64,000 nt of DNA, taken from NCBI RefSeq assembly GCF_000517425.1, contig NZ_CP006569.1, positions 3,834,760-3,898,759 of the forward strand, in the 5' to 3' direction. The DNA is from Sodalis praecaptivus. GTDB taxonomy: Bacteria > Pseudomonadota > Gammaproteobacteria > Enterobacterales > Enterobacteriaceae. Made by a program: the position numbers and the translations under genes. This document shows positions 1 through 11,643 of the stretch, in pieces. The notes under the pieces were generated by a model. The model was not told where the DNA came from. It made no database searches and was given only the letters and a program-made list of their open reading frames with translations. Position 1 is the first letter of the stretch. Each line of letters opens with the position of its first letter.

Positions 1-366
1 ATCCTTGGCGACTTCCGCGACAACCGGCGCGGCGCCCGTGCCGGTGCCCCCGCCCATGCCGGCGGCGATAAACACCATGTCGGCGCCCTCAAGCGCGGCC
101 CGCAGCGCTTCGCGGTCCTCCTCGGCCGAGTTGCGGCCGACTTCAGGATTGGCGCCGGCCCCGAGCCCTTTGGTGATACCGCTGCCGATCTGGATAGTCT
201 GGCCCACCGCCGTCTTACGCAATGCCTGCGCATCGGTATTCACCGCGAAGAAGTCCACGCCTTCGATGCGCTCGCGCACCATATGCTCGACCGCGTTGCC
301 GCCGCCGCCGCCGACGCCGATGACTTTAATCACCGCGTCGTTGGTTAATTCCATAGGTTCAAACAT
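1..366 (-). CDS. ftsZ: Cell division protein FtsZ (N-terminal part, cut by window edge)
   Basis: Tubulin-like GTPase that polymerises into the Z ring at midcell. Only the first 122 codons lie in the window; the rest runs off the left edge. The translation starts [20 protein letters not shown] and contains the glycine-rich nucleotide-binding stretches [10 protein letters not shown] and the tubulin signature [12 protein letters not shown] near the edge. The ATG at 366 is preceded by a good GGAGAG ribosome binding site at about 370-376. It is the last gene seen of the division cluster and follows ftsA by 72 bases, room enough for the extra regulation known for ftsZ in relatives. No promoter was assigned here. 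Confidence 0.97.
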   Translation of the reverse strand, partial: MFEPMELTNDAVIKVIGVGGGGGNAVEHMVRERIEGVDFFAVNTDAQALRKTAVGQTIQIGSGITKGLGAGANPEVGRNSAEEDREALRAALEGADMVFIAAGMGGGTGTGAAPVVAEVAKD

Positions 367-438
367 AATTTCTCTCCGTTTTGTGCCTGTCGCTTCGGAA
401 TCGGCCGCCTGCACAGCCGGGTTCCGTCTTGAAAATCG

Positions 439-1695
439 TTAAAATTCTTTGCGCAGCCAGCCGCTGAACCGCTTAAACCATGTGCTGACCGACGTTCGTC
501 TTTCCACATCCACTTCGCCGCTTAAATGTGACTCTTTACCGTAATGCAGCAGCCCAACGGCGGTCGAATAATAGGGCTCCTGCGCATAATCCGTCAGACC
601 GGTGATATTCAGGGGCTGGCCGATGCGCACCTGGGTATGGAATACCCGCTGCGCGCAGGCCGCCAGACCGTCGATTTGCGCCGCGCCGCCGGTCAGCACG
701 ATGCCCGCGGCCAGATGGTGCTTTACCCCCTGCGCCCGCAGCTGTTCTTGTAGCTGTAAAATCTCATCGTTGACCAGGTTCAGCAGCTCGGTATAACGCG
801 GCTCGATCACCTCGGCCAGGGTCTGGCGCTGTAGGCTGCGCGGCGGCCGTCCGCCGACGCTCGGCACTTCAACGCTTTCGTCCTTGCTGACCACCGACCC
901 CAGCGCGCAGCCGTGGCGAACTTTGATCGCCTCGGCGTCGGTGGGCGGCGTGCCGAAGGCATAGGCGATGTCGCTGGTGACCACGTTGCCGGCATAGGGG
1001 ATCACCTTGGTGTGGCGCAGCGCGCCGGCGGTATAGACCGCCATGTCCATGGTGCCGCCGCCGATATCCACGACGCACACGCCCAGCTCGCGTTCATCTT
1101 CCGTCAACACCGCATAGCTTGATGCCAGACCGGCGAAAATCAGTTGGTCAACTTTCAGCCCGCAACGTTCAACCGCTTTGACAATGTTCTTCGCCATATC
1201 ATTATGGCAGGTAATCAGGTGGACTTTGGCCTGCATCCGCACGCCGGACAGGCCAACCGGGTTTTTTATTCCTTCCTGATAGTCAATCGCGTAATCCTGC
1301 GGAATCACGTGCAAGATGCGGTGTTCGTCGCGTACCCGCACCGATTTGGCGGTATGCACCACATTCTCGACGTCTTCCTGCGTCACTTCTTCTTCGGAAA
1401 TCGGCACCATGCCGATTTCATTCTGGCAGCTGATATGTTTGCCGGACAGGGCAAGATACACCGACGAGATCTGGCAGTCCGCCATCAACTCCGCCTGATC
1501 GATGGCGCGCTGCACGCATTTCACCACCGATTCCAAATCGTTAACGCCACCTTTGTCCATGCCGCGCGACGGGCAACTGCCGACACCGATGATATTGACC
1601 ATACCATCGGGCAGCACCTCCCCTACCAGCGCGGCCACCTTGGCCGTGCCGATCTCCAGTCCTACTACCAGTTTTCTGTCCGTCGCCTTGATCAT
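439..1695 (-). CDS. ftsA: Cell division protein FtsA
   Basis: Actin-like ATPase that tethers FtsZ filaments to the inner membrane and recruits later division proteins. The 418-residue product (E. coli 420) has the actin-fold phosphate loop [15 protein letters not shown] near residue 14, the second phosphate motif [14 protein letters not shown] near 210, and a C-terminal amphipathic helix [12 protein letters not shown] that serves as membrane anchor. Its ATG overlaps the ftsQ stop by 4 bases, the usual sign of translational coupling. It is intact and in its usual place between ftsQ and ftsZ. Confidence 0.97.
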   Translation of the reverse strand: MIKATDRKLVVGLEIGTAKVAALVGEVLPDGMVNIIGVGSCPSRGMDKGGVNDLESVVKCVQRAIDQAELMADCQISSVYLALSGKHISCQNEIGMVPISEEEVTQEDVENVVHTAKSVRVRDEHRILHVIPQDYAIDYQEGIKNPVGLSGVRMQAKVHLITCHNDMAKNIVKAVERCGLKVDQLIFAGLASSYAVLTEDERELGVCVVDIGGGTMDMAVYTAGALRHTKVIPYAGNVVTSDIAYAFGTPPTDAEAIKVRHGCALGSVVSKDESVEVPSVGGRPPRSLQRQTLAEVIEPRYTELLNLVNDEILQLQEQLRAQGVKHHLAAGIVLTGGAAQIDGLAACAQRVFHTQVRIGQPLNITGLTDYAQEPYYSTAVGLLHYGKESHLSGEVDVERRTSVSTWFKRFSGWLRKEF

Positions 1696-2528
1696 TGTTG
1701 TTTTGCCTGTGCCTGAGTCTGTTGCTGATTACTGTTTTCCGGCTCGATATAGGCCGCCGCCCATCCGACGGCCAGGCCCGAGTCATAGCGCAGGTCCACG
1801 TAACTGATGCGCTTATTATCGTTCCGGGCCTGCTGGAGCAGAACCGGATAAATCCCGATAAAGCGCTGCAGGCGCCTGGCTCTGTCGTCCCGGCCCAGCT
1901 CCAGCCGGGTATCGTCCTTTAGCGTTAACTGCCACGAATGGCGGGCGCTCATGCTGACCGCCTTGAGCTGAAACTTGGCGGCCGTCAGCACCTGATTCAT
2001 GGTGCGATAGCCGGTCAAGACGTCTTGCTCGCTGCCTTCCGGGCCATAGAGCATCGGCATGGGCTGATTGCCGATGCGCTCTGCCGGCGCGCTGAACACC
2101 TTGCCGTTGCCGTCCAACAGATGTAAATCATTCCAGCGCGCCACCGGCACATATTCCACCACGTGGATTTTCAACTCGTCCGGCCACTGTTTACGCACGC
2201 TGACCTGCTTAATCCACGGCATGCGCTCTATCTGCTGCTGGATGACGTTGACGTCCTGCGTCATAAAGGTACCTGGCGCTCCCAGCGCCAGAATCGCCTG
2301 GCGAATATCGTCATTGGTGGTGTAATGACGTTCGCCGGTCACCACCAGCCGGGACAGCGGTAAACGGTGGGGGTCTTTCATCCAGCCCACCACCATCCAG
2401 CCTCCCCAGACGATGGTGCCAAGCACCATCAACAGGAAGATCAACCCTGCGAGCTGGCCGCCGTTGCTGCGTCCCGCAACGGTCCTCTCCGTCTCACGGT
2501 TGCGTACATTTATCGCCGCCTGCGACAT
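1692..2528 (-). CDS. ftsQ: Cell division protein FtsQ
   Basis: Bitopic inner membrane protein that links early and late divisome proteins through its partners FtsB and FtsL. The 278-residue product (E. coli 276) has a short cytoplasmic N-terminus, one membrane segment near residues 26-48, a POTRA domain ([17 protein letters not shown]) and a beta domain. The ATG at 2528 gives [12 protein letters not shown], matching the family start; an upstream in-frame ATG at 2564 would add 12 arginine-rich residues with no match. In E. coli ddlB precedes this gene; here only 56 bases separate it from murC. Confidence 0.95.
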   Translation of the reverse strand: MSQAAINVRNRETERTVAGRSNGGQLAGLIFLLMVLGTIVWGGWMVVGWMKDPHRLPLSRLVVTGERHYTTNDDIRQAILALGAPGTFMTQDVNVIQQQIERMPWIKQVSVRKQWPDELKIHVVEYVPVARWNDLHLLDGNGKVFSAPAERIGNQPMPMLYGPEGSEQDVLTGYRTMNQVLTAAKFQLKAVSMSARHSWQLTLKDDTRLELGRDDRARRLQRFIGIYPVLLQQARNDNKRISYVDLRYDSGLAVGWAAAYIEPENSNQQQTQAQAKQQ

Positions 2529-2584
2529 GTCAGGCCGCTCCCGCCGCGACGACCGTCGGCGCATGTCGGCACCGGCCAGGCCGT

Positions 2585-4057
2585 TTAACCATGTCGTCCC
2601 TCGCCCGGCTGCGGCTGCAGCCTGCTCTCGGCCAGTTTACGGGCGATTTTGCCCACCGTGCCGGCACCCTGCATCAGCACCAAATCGTTATCCTCCAAGG
2701 CCTGCGCCAGCGTCGCCGGCAGCGCATCCATATCCGGCACCAAAATCGGGTCCACCTTGCCACGCCCGCGTATGGTGCGGCACAGGGAGCGGCTGTCGGC
2801 GCCGGGGATCGGCGCTTCGCCGGCGGGATACACATCCAGCATCAACAGCACATCCACACCGGACAACACGTTGGCAAAGTCGTCGTACAAATCCCGCGTG
2901 CGGGTGTAACGGTGCGGCTGAAACACCATTACCAGCCGTTTGTCCGGCCAGCCCGCCCGCGCCGCTTTGATGGTGGCATCCACTTCGGTCGGGTGATGAC
3001 CGTAATCGTCCACCAGCATGACCTCGCCCGTTTTACCGTTGACGTGGGTCAAATCATAGCGGCCCAAATCGTCAAAGCGGCGGCCCGTCCCTTGAAATTG
3101 CAGCATCGCCTGCAAAATACTCTCGTCATTGATGCCCTCTTCGGTCGCCACCGCAATCGCCGCCACCGCATTCAGCGCGTTGTGCCGGCCCGGCGCATTG
3201 AGCTCCACGCGCAAATCGGGCTTGTCCTGCCGAGTGAGGGTAAAGCTGCCGCGCGCGCCGTCCTGACGATAATCGGTAATGCGCAAATCGGCATCGTCGC
3301 TAAAACCGTAGGTGGTAATCTGTCGCCCAACGCGGGGCAGCAATTCGCGGATCACCGGATCGTCGATACACATCACCGCGCGGCCGTAAAACGGCAAATT
3401 GTGCAGAAAGTTAATGAATGTCTGCTTCAAATTCTCAAAGTCGCCCTGGTAAGTATCCATATGGTCGGCTTCGATATTGGTGATAATCGCCACCATCGGC
3501 TGCAAATGCAGGAAGGAGGCGTCGCTTTCGTCGGCCTCGGCAATCAGGTAACGGCTACAGCCCAGGCGGGCATGTACGCCGGCGGCTTTCACCAGGCCGC
3601 CGTTAACAAAGGTCGGATCCAGACCGGCCTCGGCGTAAATACTGGCCACCATCGCGGTAGTGGTGGTTTTGCCGTGGGTGCCGGCGATGGCGATACCGTG
3701 ACGAAAACGCATCAACTCCGCTAACATTTCCGCGCGCTGAATCACCGGAATACGCGCCTCTTTGGCCGCCACAATCTCCGGGTTATCGGGGGCGATAGCG
3801 CTCGACACCACCACTACGCTGGCGTCGCTGATATTCTCCGGGCGGTGGTTAAAATAGATTTGCGCGCCCAGGTCGGTCAGTTGCTGCGTCACCGCGTTCG
3901 GCGCCAGATCGGAACCGCTGATTTGATAGCCCTCGTTTGCCAGCACTTCCGCGATACCGCCCATGCCGGCACCGCCGATGCCGACAAAATGGATTTGCCT
4001 GACGCGGCGCATCTCGGGGACAAAAGTTCGCAGTTTAGCCAGTTGTTGTGTATTCAC
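2585..4057 (-). CDS. murC: UDP-N-acetylmuramate--L-alanine ligase MurC
   Basis: ATP-dependent cytoplasmic ligase that adds L-Ala to UDP-MurNAc, the first step of the peptidoglycan stem peptide. The product has an N-terminal UDP-binding motif [17 protein letters not shown], the Mur-ligase P-loop [11 protein letters not shown] near residue 125, and the C-terminal domain with [10 protein letters not shown] chose the GTG at 4057, giving 490 residues (E. coli 491) beginning [10 protein letters not shown], which aligns with the E. coli start. A second GTG at 4138 overlaps the murG stop and would add 27 residues without family support. No ribosome site is strong at either start. Confidence 0.93.
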   Translation of the reverse strand: MNTQQLAKLRTFVPEMRRVRQIHFVGIGGAGMGGIAEVLANEGYQISGSDLAPNAVTQQLTDLGAQIYFNHRPENISDASVVVVSSAIAPDNPEIVAAKEARIPVIQRAEMLAELMRFRHGIAIAGTHGKTTTTAMVASIYAEAGLDPTFVNGGLVKAAGVHARLGCSRYLIAEADESDASFLHLQPMVAIITNIEADHMDTYQGDFENLKQTFINFLHNLPFYGRAVMCIDDPVIRELLPRVGRQITTYGFSDDADLRITDYRQDGARGSFTLTRQDKPDLRVELNAPGRHNALNAVAAIAVATEEGINDESILQAMLQFQGTGRRFDDLGRYDLTHVNGKTGEVMLVDDYGHHPTEVDATIKAARAGWPDKRLVMVFQPHRYTRTRDLYDDFANVLSGVDVLLMLDVYPAGEAPIPGADSRSLCRTIRGRGKVDPILVPDMDALPATLAQALEDNDLVLMQGAGTVGKIARKLAESRLQPQPGEGRHG

Positions 4058-4130
4058 AGTAGTATCGCTTAAGTCAAAAAAAACGCTCTGGACGGCACGC
4101 CCGGCCCGTCCGGTCTTGTCGGCGCGCGGC

Positions 4131-5198
4131 TTAGACACCCGCCGCCGCCGCCACTTCCCGCGCCACTCGCTCCGTCGCGTCGGGAATAGCCGCCGCCCTG
4201 GCGCGCTGCGCCATACTCAGCAGCGTCGGCCGATCCCAGCCTGCCAGCACGTCGCTGACCTGCTCGGCGGTAAAGGCCGGCTGTTCGATGATTTTCGCCG
4301 CGCCCGCCTGCTCCAGCGGCCGCGCGTTCCAATACTGCTGACGATCTTTGTGCATAAACGGCACAAACAGCGCCGGCAGACCGGCGGCGGCGATTTCGCT
4401 CACCGTCAGCGCGCCGGCGCGACATACCACCACATCCGCCCAGGCGTAGGCGGCGGCCATATCGTCGATAAACTCCACCACCTGGTGCTGCGTCTCGCCG
4501 GCCGCCGCGTAGGCCCGGTTGACCTCCTCCAGCGCCCCTTTGCCCACCTGATGCCACAGGGTCAAGGTGCCCGCCAAGCGGGCGGCGACCGCCGGCATGG
4601 TCTGATTCAGCACCCGCGCGCCTTGGCTGCCGCCGATCACTAAGACCCGAATCGGGCCGGTGCGTTCGAGAAAGCGCACGTCGGGCGCCGGCAGCGCCAG
4701 TACCGCATCGCGTACCGGATTGCCCACCACATCGGCATGGGGGAACGCGCCGGGAAACGCTTGCAGCACTTTGCGGGCGATTTTCGCCAGACCGCGATTG
4801 GTCAGGCCGGCAATGCCGTTCTGCTCATGCAGTACGACCGGGATGCCGCAGCTCCAGGCCGCCAGACCGCCGGGTCCAGAAACATAGCCGCCCATCCCCA
4901 GTACCACATCCGGCCGCCAGGCGCGCATGATGCGCCGCGCCTGACGCCAGGCGCTCCAGATGCGCACCGGCGCCATCAGCTGCGCTTTCATACCCTTGCC
5001 GCGCAGGCCGCTGATGCGAATAAAATCGATGTCGATGCCGTGCTGCGGCACTAAACTGGCCTCCATGCGATCGGCGGTGCCGAGCCAGCGAACCTGCCAG
5101 CCCTGCGCCATCAGGTGATGGGCAACCGCCAGCCCCGGGAACACATGTCCACCGGTACCGCCCGCCATCACCATCAGCCGCCTGGTCTTTTCCATCAT
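4131..5198 (-). CDS. murG: Lipid II synthase MurG (GlcNAc transferase)
   Basis: Peripheral membrane GT28 glycosyltransferase that transfers GlcNAc from UDP-GlcNAc to lipid I to make lipid II. The 355-residue product equals the E. coli length. It shows the N-terminal G-loop [19 protein letters not shown], the second glycine loop [15 protein letters not shown], and the donor-binding C-terminal part with [11 protein letters not shown] and [15 protein letters not shown]. It starts in an ATGA overlap with the ftsW stop, so the two are probably coupled. It is followed by murC. Confidence 0.97.
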   Translation of the reverse strand: MMEKTRRLMVMAGGTGGHVFPGLAVAHHLMAQGWQVRWLGTADRMEASLVPQHGIDIDFIRISGLRGKGMKAQLMAPVRIWSAWRQARRIMRAWRPDVVLGMGGYVSGPGGLAAWSCGIPVVLHEQNGIAGLTNRGLAKIARKVLQAFPGAFPHADVVGNPVRDAVLALPAPDVRFLERTGPIRVLVIGGSQGARVLNQTMPAVAARLAGTLTLWHQVGKGALEEVNRAYAAAGETQHQVVEFIDDMAAAYAWADVVVCRAGALTVSEIAAAGLPALFVPFMHKDRQQYWNARPLEQAGAAKIIEQPAFTAEQVSDVLAGWDRPTLLSMAQRARAAAIPDATERVAREVAAAAGV

Positions 5199-6397
5199 CG
5201 CGGTGCCCTCGCAAACGCCTGCGCCTTGGCCAGGCGCGTCTCAAAATCCACTCTCAGCAGCAGTACAATCGCCGTCGACATAATCAGCAGGCTGGAGCCG
5301 CCGTAGCTGATTAACGGCAGCGTCAGCCCTTTCGTGGGCAGCATGCCGGCGGCGGCGCCCACGTTGACCAGCGCCTGGAAGCTGAACCAGATACCGATGG
5401 AGCAGGCCAGGAAACCGGAAAAGCGCTGGTCGATTTCCAGCGCTTTGCGGCCGATGGACATCGCGCGGAACGCGACTAAAAACACCATCAGCAGCGCCAG
5501 CACCACGCCGAAATAACCCAGCTCTTCCCCCAAAATGGCGAAAATAAAGTCGGTATGGGCTTCCGGCAAATACTCCAGTTTCTGTATCGAATTGCCCAGC
5601 CCCTGCCCCCAAAACTCGCCGCGGCCAAAGGCCATCAGCGATTGGGTAAGCTGATATCCGCTGCCGAAAGGATCATCCCACGGGTTCCAGAACGAGGTCA
5701 CGCGCCGCATACGGTACGGCTCGGCGATAATCAGCAGCACCACCGCGAAAATGCCCGAACCGATAATCGATAAAAATTGCCACAGTTTGGCGCCGGCCAG
5801 GAACAGCATCGCCAGCGTGGTGACAAACAGCACCACCACGGTCCCGAGGTCGGGCTGCGCCAGCAGCAGTACCGCCAGCAGCACCATCACGCCCATGGGT
5901 TTGCAAAATCCCCAGAAGTTAGTACGCACTTCCTCTACCTTGCGCACCAGATAACTGGCCAGATAGCAAAACAGCGCCAGCTTGGACAATTCCGCCGGCT
6001 GGATCCGCAGCGGACCGAGCGCAATCCAGCGCGACGCACCGTTAACCGAACTGCCAACCACCAGCACCACCAGCAGCATCACCAGGGTGATAAGCAACAT
6101 TACCGAGCTGTAGCGCTGCCAGACCGCCATCGGGATCCTAAGCGTTGCCAGCGACAGCACAAACGCCAGACCGAGGTAGAAAGCATCGCGCTTGGCGAAA
6201 TAGAACGGGTCGTCCGACAATCGCGCCCCGATGGGCATCGACGCCGAGGTCACCATCACAAATCCGATACCGGCCAGCCCCAGCGTCAGCCACAGCAGCG
6301 TGCGGTCATACAGCACATGGGTCGGCGCTTCGGGCTCGCGCGCCCCCATCACCCACGCCTTCAGGCGGGGAATCAATCCTAAACCGGGAATGCGCAT
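5195..6397 (-). CDS. ftsW: Septal peptidoglycan polymerase FtsW (SEDS family)
   Basis: Polytopic inner membrane glycosyltransferase of the SEDS family, partner of FtsI in septal wall synthesis. The 400-residue product (E. coli 414) has about ten hydrophobic segments and the SEDS signature regions [38 protein letters not shown] and the C-terminal [13 protein letters not shown]. The N-terminus is about 14 residues shorter than in E. coli. Its ATG overlaps the murD stop by one base (TGATG), so tight translational coupling is expected. Confidence 0.96.
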   Translation of the reverse strand: MRIPGLGLIPRLKAWVMGAREPEAPTHVLYDRTLLWLTLGLAGIGFVMVTSASMPIGARLSDDPFYFAKRDAFYLGLAFVLSLATLRIPMAVWQRYSSVMLLITLVMLLVVLVVGSSVNGASRWIALGPLRIQPAELSKLALFCYLASYLVRKVEEVRTNFWGFCKPMGVMVLLAVLLLAQPDLGTVVVLFVTTLAMLFLAGAKLWQFLSIIGSGIFAVVLLIIAEPYRMRRVTSFWNPWDDPFGSGYQLTQSLMAFGRGEFWGQGLGNSIQKLEYLPEAHTDFIFAILGEELGYFGVVLALLMVFLVAFRAMSIGRKALEIDQRFSGFLACSIGIWFSFQALVNVGAAAGMLPTKGLTLPLISYGGSSLLIMSTAIVLLLRVDFETRLAKAQAFARAPR

Positions 6398-7713
6398 CAG
6401 CCCACCTCCCGCGCCAGGCGCGTGAAGACCTCACCGCGCACTTCAAAATTGCTAAATTGGTCCAGGCTGGCGCAGGCCGGCGACAGCAGCACCAAATCCC
6501 CTGCCCTCACCCGCGTGCCGATGATACGCATCGCCTGCTCCAGCGTCTCGGTGAGGGTGGCGGCGTCGGGACGCAGGGACGCCAGCTGCGCGCCGTCCTG
6601 CCCGAAACAGTACAGCTGCACCCGGTCGCCCTGCACCAAAGGCGAAAGCGGGGTGAAATCGGCGGATTTGCCATCGCCGCCCAACAGCAAATGCAACGTC
6701 CCCGCCACCGCCAGCCCGTTCAGCGCCGCTTCCGTGCTGCCCACGTTGGTGGCTTTGGAGTCGTTAATCCAGCGTACGCCGTGGCGGTCATGCACCAGCT
6801 CAAAGCGATGCGCCAGACCGCGAAACTGCCGCAGCGCCGCCAGGCTGGCTGCCCGCGGAAGACCAATGGCGTCCGCCAGCGCCAGCGCCGCCAGGGCATT
6901 GGTGTAATTATGGCGGCCGCCGACGGTCATTTCGGCGCAATCCAACAGCGGTTCGCCGCGCGCCATTAACCAGGTGTTGCCCGCGCGTTGGCTAAGATAA
7001 TAATCGCCGCGCTCAACGCCGAAGCTGACGCAGCGCGCGTCATGTCCGCGTTCCGGCAGAGTGAGCGCATCGTCGGCGTTGACCACGCACACCGCGGCAT
7101 GGTGATAAATTTCCAGTTTGGCCGCCCGGTACTGTTGCAGGCCAAGCGGATAACGGTTCATATGATCTTCGCTGATATTGAGCACGGTCGCCGCCGCCGC
7201 TTTCAGGCTGTGGGTGGTTTCCAGTTGGAAACTCGACAGCTCCAGCACATACAACTGGCGGGGCGCTTCCAGCAACATCAGCGCCGGCAGGCCGATATTA
7301 CCGCCGACGCCCACCTGCCAGCCGGCGGCGGCGGCCATCTCGCCCACCATGCGGGTGACGGTGCTTTTGCCGTTGGAGCCGGTTATCGCCACCACCGGCG
7401 CCTGCGCCTCGCGCGCAAACAGCTCAATATCGCCGACAATAGCGATGCCGGCCGCCGCCGCCGCGGCCAACGCGGGATGAGACAGCGGGATGCCGGGGCT
7501 GGCGACGATTAGCGTGGCGTCGAGCAGCCACGCCTCGTTCAACGACCCCAGGTGGCGCGGAACATCGGCCGGCAGCTTCTCCAGGCCCGGCGGCGTAAAG
7601 CGGGTGTCCATCACCCGCGGCGTCACGCCGCGGCGGCGAAAGAAGTCAACGCAGGAAAGGCCGGTAAGCCCCAGCCCGATGATGACCACTTGTTCGCCCC
7701 GATAGTCCGTCAT
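6397..7713 (-). CDS. murD: UDP-N-acetylmuramoyl-L-alanine--D-glutamate ligase MurD
   Basis: Cytoplasmic ATP-dependent ligase that adds D-Glu to UDP-MurNAc-L-Ala. The 438-residue product equals the E. coli length. Visible are the N-terminal UDP-binding stretch [17 protein letters not shown], the ATP loop TGSNGKSTV at residues 111-119, the central [12 protein letters not shown], and the hinge motif [16 protein letters not shown] of the third domain. It lies 2 bases downstream of mraY and overlaps ftsW by one base. Confidence 0.97.
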   Translation of the reverse strand: MTDYRGEQVVIIGLGLTGLSCVDFFRRRGVTPRVMDTRFTPPGLEKLPADVPRHLGSLNEAWLLDATLIVASPGIPLSHPALAAAAAAGIAIVGDIELFAREAQAPVVAITGSNGKSTVTRMVGEMAAAAGWQVGVGGNIGLPALMLLEAPRQLYVLELSSFQLETTHSLKAAAATVLNISEDHMNRYPLGLQQYRAAKLEIYHHAAVCVVNADDALTLPERGHDARCVSFGVERGDYYLSQRAGNTWLMARGEPLLDCAEMTVGGRHNYTNALAALALADAIGLPRAASLAALRQFRGLAHRFELVHDRHGVRWINDSKATNVGSTEAALNGLAVAGTLHLLLGGDGKSADFTPLSPLVQGDRVQLYCFGQDGAQLASLRPDAATLTETLEQAMRIIGTRVRAGDLVLLSPACASLDQFSNFEVRGEVFTRLAREVG

Positions 7714-7715
7714 GA

Positions 7716-8798
7716 TTACCGTACCTTCAGCGTCGCCAGCCCGATAAGGACCAGCATCAGCGAAATTATCCAGAAGCGCACAATAACGCGCGGCTCCGGC
7801 CAGCCCTTCAATTCATAATGGTGATGAATGGGCGCCATACGGAAAATGCGCTGACCGCGCAATTTGAACGACCCCACCTGTAAAATCACCGACAGGGTTT
7901 CCACCACGAACACCCCGCCCATAATCAGCAGTAAAAACTCCTGGCGCAGCAGCACGGCGATAGTGCCGAGCGCGCCGCCCAGCGCCAGCGAGCCGACATC
8001 GCCCATAAAGACCTGTGCCGGGTAGGTGTTGAACCATAAAAACCCCAGACCGGCGCCGACGATCGCCGTACACACCACGACCAACTCCCCGGCGAAGCGC
8101 ACGTAGGGAATATGCAGGTAGCCCGCGAAGTTCATGTTACCGGTCGCCCACGCCACCAGCGCCAGGCCGGCGGCGACGAACACCGTCGGCATAATCGCCA
8201 GGCCGTCCAGACCGTCGGTCAGATTGACCGCGTTGCTGGTGCCGACGATAACGAAGTAGGCCAACAGCACATACCACAGCCCCAGCTGCGGCATAATGTC
8301 TTTGAAAAACGGCACCACCAACTGGGTCGCCGGCGTATCTTTTCCCACCGCGAACATGGTGAACGCCACCGCCAGCGCTATCACCGACTGCCAGAAATAC
8401 TTCCAGCGAGCAATAAGCCCCTTGGTGTCTTTGCGCACTACTTTGCGATAGTCGTCGATAAAACCCACGATGCCGTAACCCACCAGTACAAACAGCACGC
8501 ACCACACATAGGGATTGGACGGATAGGCCCACATCAGCACCGAAATCGTAATCGACGTGAGGATCATCAGCCCGCCCATGGTCGGTGTACCGCGCTTGCT
8601 GAAATGCGATTCCGGGCCGTCATTGCGCACCACTTGCCCGATTTGCAGTTTTTGCAGCCAGGCGATAAGGCGCGGCCCCATCCAGAGCGACAAGAACAAC
8701 GCGGTCAGCAGGCTGACGATGGCGCGGAACGTCAGGTATGAAAAGACGTTGAACCCCGAATAAAATTGGACCAGATGTTCGGCCAGCCAGACTAACAT
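7716..8798 (-). CDS. mraY: Phospho-MurNAc-pentapeptide translocase MraY
   Basis: Integral membrane transferase that moves phospho-MurNAc-pentapeptide from UDP to undecaprenyl phosphate, forming lipid I. The 360-residue product equals the E. coli length and is strongly hydrophobic, with about ten membrane segments. Catalytic acidic motifs are visible: GFIDDYRK near residue 113, [10 protein letters not shown] near 190, and the HHHYELKGW loop near the C-terminus. The gene overlaps the end of murF by 7 bases. Confidence 0.97.
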   Translation of the reverse strand: MLVWLAEHLVQFYSGFNVFSYLTFRAIVSLLTALFLSLWMGPRLIAWLQKLQIGQVVRNDGPESHFSKRGTPTMGGLMILTSITISVLMWAYPSNPYVWCVLFVLVGYGIVGFIDDYRKVVRKDTKGLIARWKYFWQSVIALAVAFTMFAVGKDTPATQLVVPFFKDIMPQLGLWYVLLAYFVIVGTSNAVNLTDGLDGLAIMPTVFVAAGLALVAWATGNMNFAGYLHIPYVRFAGELVVVCTAIVGAGLGFLWFNTYPAQVFMGDVGSLALGGALGTIAVLLRQEFLLLIMGGVFVVETLSVILQVGSFKLRGQRIFRMAPIHHHYELKGWPEPRVIVRFWIISLMLVLIGLATLKVR

Positions 8799-10159
8799 GG
8801 TGCTTTCTCCTGTAACGCGCGCACCACTTGCTCCATTGCGGCACTACGTGAACCCTTCACTAATACGGTCATTACCGCTTGCTCTGACAACAACTGCGCC
8901 AGACGGGCGGTGAGCGCCGCTTTGTCCTGAAAATGCTCGCCCCGATCGCTGGGCTCACCGATAAGGTGGCTCAGATTGCCGACGCTTAATACCTTGTCGA
9001 TACCGGCCAGGGCGACGGCTTCGCCCACCTGCCGATGGCACTCGGCTGCTTCATCGCCCAACTCCGCCATATCGCCCACCACCATCACCCGGTAGCCCGG
9101 CATATCCGCCAGCACCTGCGCAGCGGCGGTCATGGAGCCGACATTGGCGTTATAGCTATCGTCCAGCAGCAGTTGCCCGGCGCCGAGCGCGATGGGGAAC
9201 AGCCGTCCCGGTACGGCCTTGAGCTGCGCCAGGCCGGCGGCGATGGCCGGTAGTCCGGCGCCCACCGACAGCGCCAGCGCGCTGGCGGCCAGGGCATTGG
9301 CGACATTATGCCGTCCCGGCAGCGGCAGCCGCACCGGACACTCCCCGTGCGGGCTGTGCAGGATGAAACGCACCCCCTGCTGATCGCTTACGATGTCGCT
9401 GGCAAAGAAATCCACGCCTTCGGCGGCGTGTACGGCAAAACGCCAGACCGCTTTGTGGCCCAGCACCTGTTGCCAGTGCGGCCAGTCGTGGCTATCGGCG
9501 TTAAGGATGCCGCGGCCGTTGGCCGGCAGTCCGGCGAAAATTTCACCCTTGGCCTGCGCGACGCCCGACAGCGAACCGAACCCGGCCAGATGCGCGGCGG
9601 AAAGGTTGTTTACCAGCGCGGTTTCCGGCCGCACCAGATCGGTCGTCCAGGCAATTTCGCCGAGATGATTGGCGCCCAGCTCAATCACCGCGAAATCATG
9701 CTCCGGCGTCAGACGCAGCAGCGTCAGCGGTACGCCGATATCGTTATTGAAATTTCCCTCGGTCGCCAGCACGCGCCCGCACTGGCGCAGGATAGCGGCG
9801 GTCATCTCTTTGACCGAGGTTTTGCCGGAGGACCCCGTCAGGGCCACCACCCGCGCCGGCACCTGCTGGCGCACCCAGGCGCCCAATTGTCCCAGCGCGC
9901 GGCGGGTATCGGCGACAATCAGCTGCGGCACGTCCAGCGGTAGCCGGCGATTGACCAGCAGCGCCACAGCGCCGGCGGCGACCGCCTGTTCGGCGAAATC
10001 ATGGGCGTCAAACTGCTCGCCCTTCAGCGCGACAAATACACTGCCTTCGGCCGTGCTCGGCGCCCGCGAGTCGGTGACCACAGACAGGATAGTGCGATCG
10101 TCGCCCACCCGTTCGGCGTTGAGCACCGGTGCGATAGCGCTGAGAGAAAAGGGGATCAT
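8792..10159 (-). CDS. murF: UDP-MurNAc-tripeptide--D-Ala-D-Ala ligase MurF
   Basis: ATP-dependent ligase that joins the dipeptide D-Ala-D-Ala to UDP-MurNAc-tripeptide, completing the cytoplasmic precursor. The 455-residue product (E. coli 452) has the ATP loop [12 protein letters not shown] at 108-119, [17 protein letters not shown], and the third-domain [15 protein letters not shown]. The enzyme needs D-Ala-D-Ala, yet the usual neighbour ddlB is missing from this cluster, so the ligase must be encoded elsewhere. Its ATG overlaps the murE stop by 4 bases. Confidence 0.97.
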   Translation of the reverse strand: MIPFSLSAIAPVLNAERVGDDRTILSVVTDSRAPSTAEGSVFVALKGEQFDAHDFAEQAVAAGAVALLVNRRLPLDVPQLIVADTRRALGQLGAWVRQQVPARVVALTGSSGKTSVKEMTAAILRQCGRVLATEGNFNNDIGVPLTLLRLTPEHDFAVIELGANHLGEIAWTTDLVRPETALVNNLSAAHLAGFGSLSGVAQAKGEIFAGLPANGRGILNADSHDWPHWQQVLGHKAVWRFAVHAAEGVDFFASDIVSDQQGVRFILHSPHGECPVRLPLPGRHNVANALAASALALSVGAGLPAIAAGLAQLKAVPGRLFPIALGAGQLLLDDSYNANVGSMTAAAQVLADMPGYRVMVVGDMAELGDEAAECHRQVGEAVALAGIDKVLSVGNLSHLIGEPSDRGEHFQDKAALTARLAQLLSEQAVMTVLVKGSRSAAMEQVVRALQEKAPC

Positions 10160-11643
10160 GCCATCACCCCCAGCAGCCGCGCCACGGTGGTGCGGTCAGA
10201 GTAGTCCAGCCGCTGCTGACCGATGATTTGGTAATCTTCATGGCCCTTACCGGCCACCAGCACCAGATCTGCCGGCGCGGCCTGCATAATGGCGCTGGTT
10301 ACCGCCTCGGCACGGCCTGCAATCGCCTGGGCGCGGCCCGCATCCAGCAGACCGCTCTTAATGTCGTTGATAATGTCCTGCGCCGTTTCCCCGCGCGGGT
10401 TATCGTCGGTAATAATTACCCGGTCGGCGTACTGTTCGGCGATAGCGCCCATCAGCGGCCGCTTACCTTTATCGCGATCGCCGCCGCAGCCGAACACACA
10501 CCAGAGTTTACCGTGGCAATGCAGTCTGGCTGCCGTCAGCGCCTTTTCCAGCGCGTCAGGAGTATGGGCATAATCTACCAGCACCGTGGGACGGCCTTCG
10601 GCGTGAAAGACTTCCATGCGGCCGCAAACCGATTGCAGGCGGCTGGCGCTGTCAAGCAGCGCCGGCAGCGGGTAGCCGAGCGCCAGCAGCGTGGTCAGCG
10701 CCAGTAACAGATTACTGACGTTGAATTCCCCGATTAATTGACTGTGGACGATCCCATCTCCCCAGCTGGAGCGGAAGGGAATATCCGCGCCGCGCGCATG
10801 ATAGCGTACCTCGCCCGCACACAACCAGTCGCCCTGCCGTTCCGGCGGCAGCGCGCCGCTGACCGCTACCGCGATCGCCTGCGGCAATTGGTGCAGCCAG
10901 CGCCGGCCGGTGGCGTCATCGGCGTTGATAATGCGCTGACCGACGTCAAGCTCGCCGAACAGCCGCCATTTGGCCGCTTCGTACTGCGCCATATCGCCGT
11001 GATAATCTAAATGGTCGCGGCTCAGATTGGTAAAGACCGCAGCGGCGAAATGCAGACTGCTGACCCGGTGCTGCACCAGACCGTGGGACGAGACTTCCAT
11101 CGCCGTGAAGGTCGCGCCCTGGCGCTGCAACTGCGACAGCAGCTGCTGGACTTCGACCGGCGAGCCGGTAGTGTTGTCGGCCGGATGGATGTGGCCCAGC
11201 ACGCCGTTGCCGACGGTGCCCATCACCGCACTGGTTTCGCCCAATAACTGCGCCCATTGCGCCAAAAGATGCGTGGTGGTGGTTTTGCCGTTGGTGCCGG
11301 TGACGCCAATCAGGCGCAGCGCGTGCGACGGCTGCTGATAAAAGCGCCCCGCCAGCGCCGATAACCGCTCTTGCAGCCGGTGAAGATAGATGACCGGCAC
11401 GCCGTGCAGCTCACGCATTTCACCTTCTTCGGCTTCGCCTTCCGCTTGTGCCACGACGGCGGCAACGCCTTGCGCGATCGCCTGGGGAATATAGCGACGC
11501 CCGTCCGTCTGATGGCCGGCGACGGCCACAAACAGATCGCCCGCAGCCGCGGTGCGGCTGTCCAGCGTCATTTCCCTCAGCACGCGTCCCGGCGCGTTAG
11601 GCACCCAGGGCGCGAGCAGCTCACGCAAATTACGATCGGTCAC
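10156..11643 (-). CDS. murE: UDP-MurNAc-L-Ala-D-Glu--meso-diaminopimelate ligase MurE
   Basis: Cytoplasmic ligase that adds meso-diaminopimelate to the growing stem peptide. Visible are the ATP loop [15 protein letters not shown] near residue 115, the carbamylated-lysine region [14 protein letters not shown], and the motif DDNPRGE near 410, whose DNPR signature marks specificity for diaminopimelate rather than lysine. The start is a GTG at 11643 with GAGG about 9 bases upstream, giving 495 residues, the E. coli length, beginning [12 protein letters not shown]. This start overlaps the ftsI end by 14 bases. Upstream in-frame starts lack family support. Confidence 0.95.
   Translation of the reverse strand: MTDRNLRELLAPWVPNAPGRVLREMTLDSRTAAAGDLFVAVAGHQTDGRRYIPQAIAQGVAAVVAQAEGEAEEGEMRELHGVPVIYLHRLQERLSALAGRFYQQPSHALRLIGVTGTNGKTTTTHLLAQWAQLLGETSAVMGTVGNGVLGHIHPADNTTGSPVEVQQLLSQLQRQGATFTAMEVSSHGLVQHRVSSLHFAAAVFTNLSRDHLDYHGDMAQYEAAKWRLFGELDVGQRIINADDATGRRWLHQLPQAIAVAVSGALPPERQGDWLCAGEVRYHARGADIPFRSSWGDGIVHSQLIGEFNVSNLLLALTTLLALGYPLPALLDSASRLQSVCGRMEVFHAEGRPTVLVDYAHTPDALEKALTAARLHCHGKLWCVFGCGGDRDKGKRPLMGAIAEQYADRVIITDDNPRGETAQDIINDIKSGLLDAGRAQAIAGRAEAVTSAIMQAAPADLVLVAGKGHEDYQIIGQQRLDYSDRTTVARLLGVMA

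Noticed and set aside
4058-4138. Longer MurC starting at GTG 4138
   Set aside because: The 27 extra residues overlap the murG stop and have no counterpart in MurC, whereas GTG 4057 matches the E. coli N-terminus.
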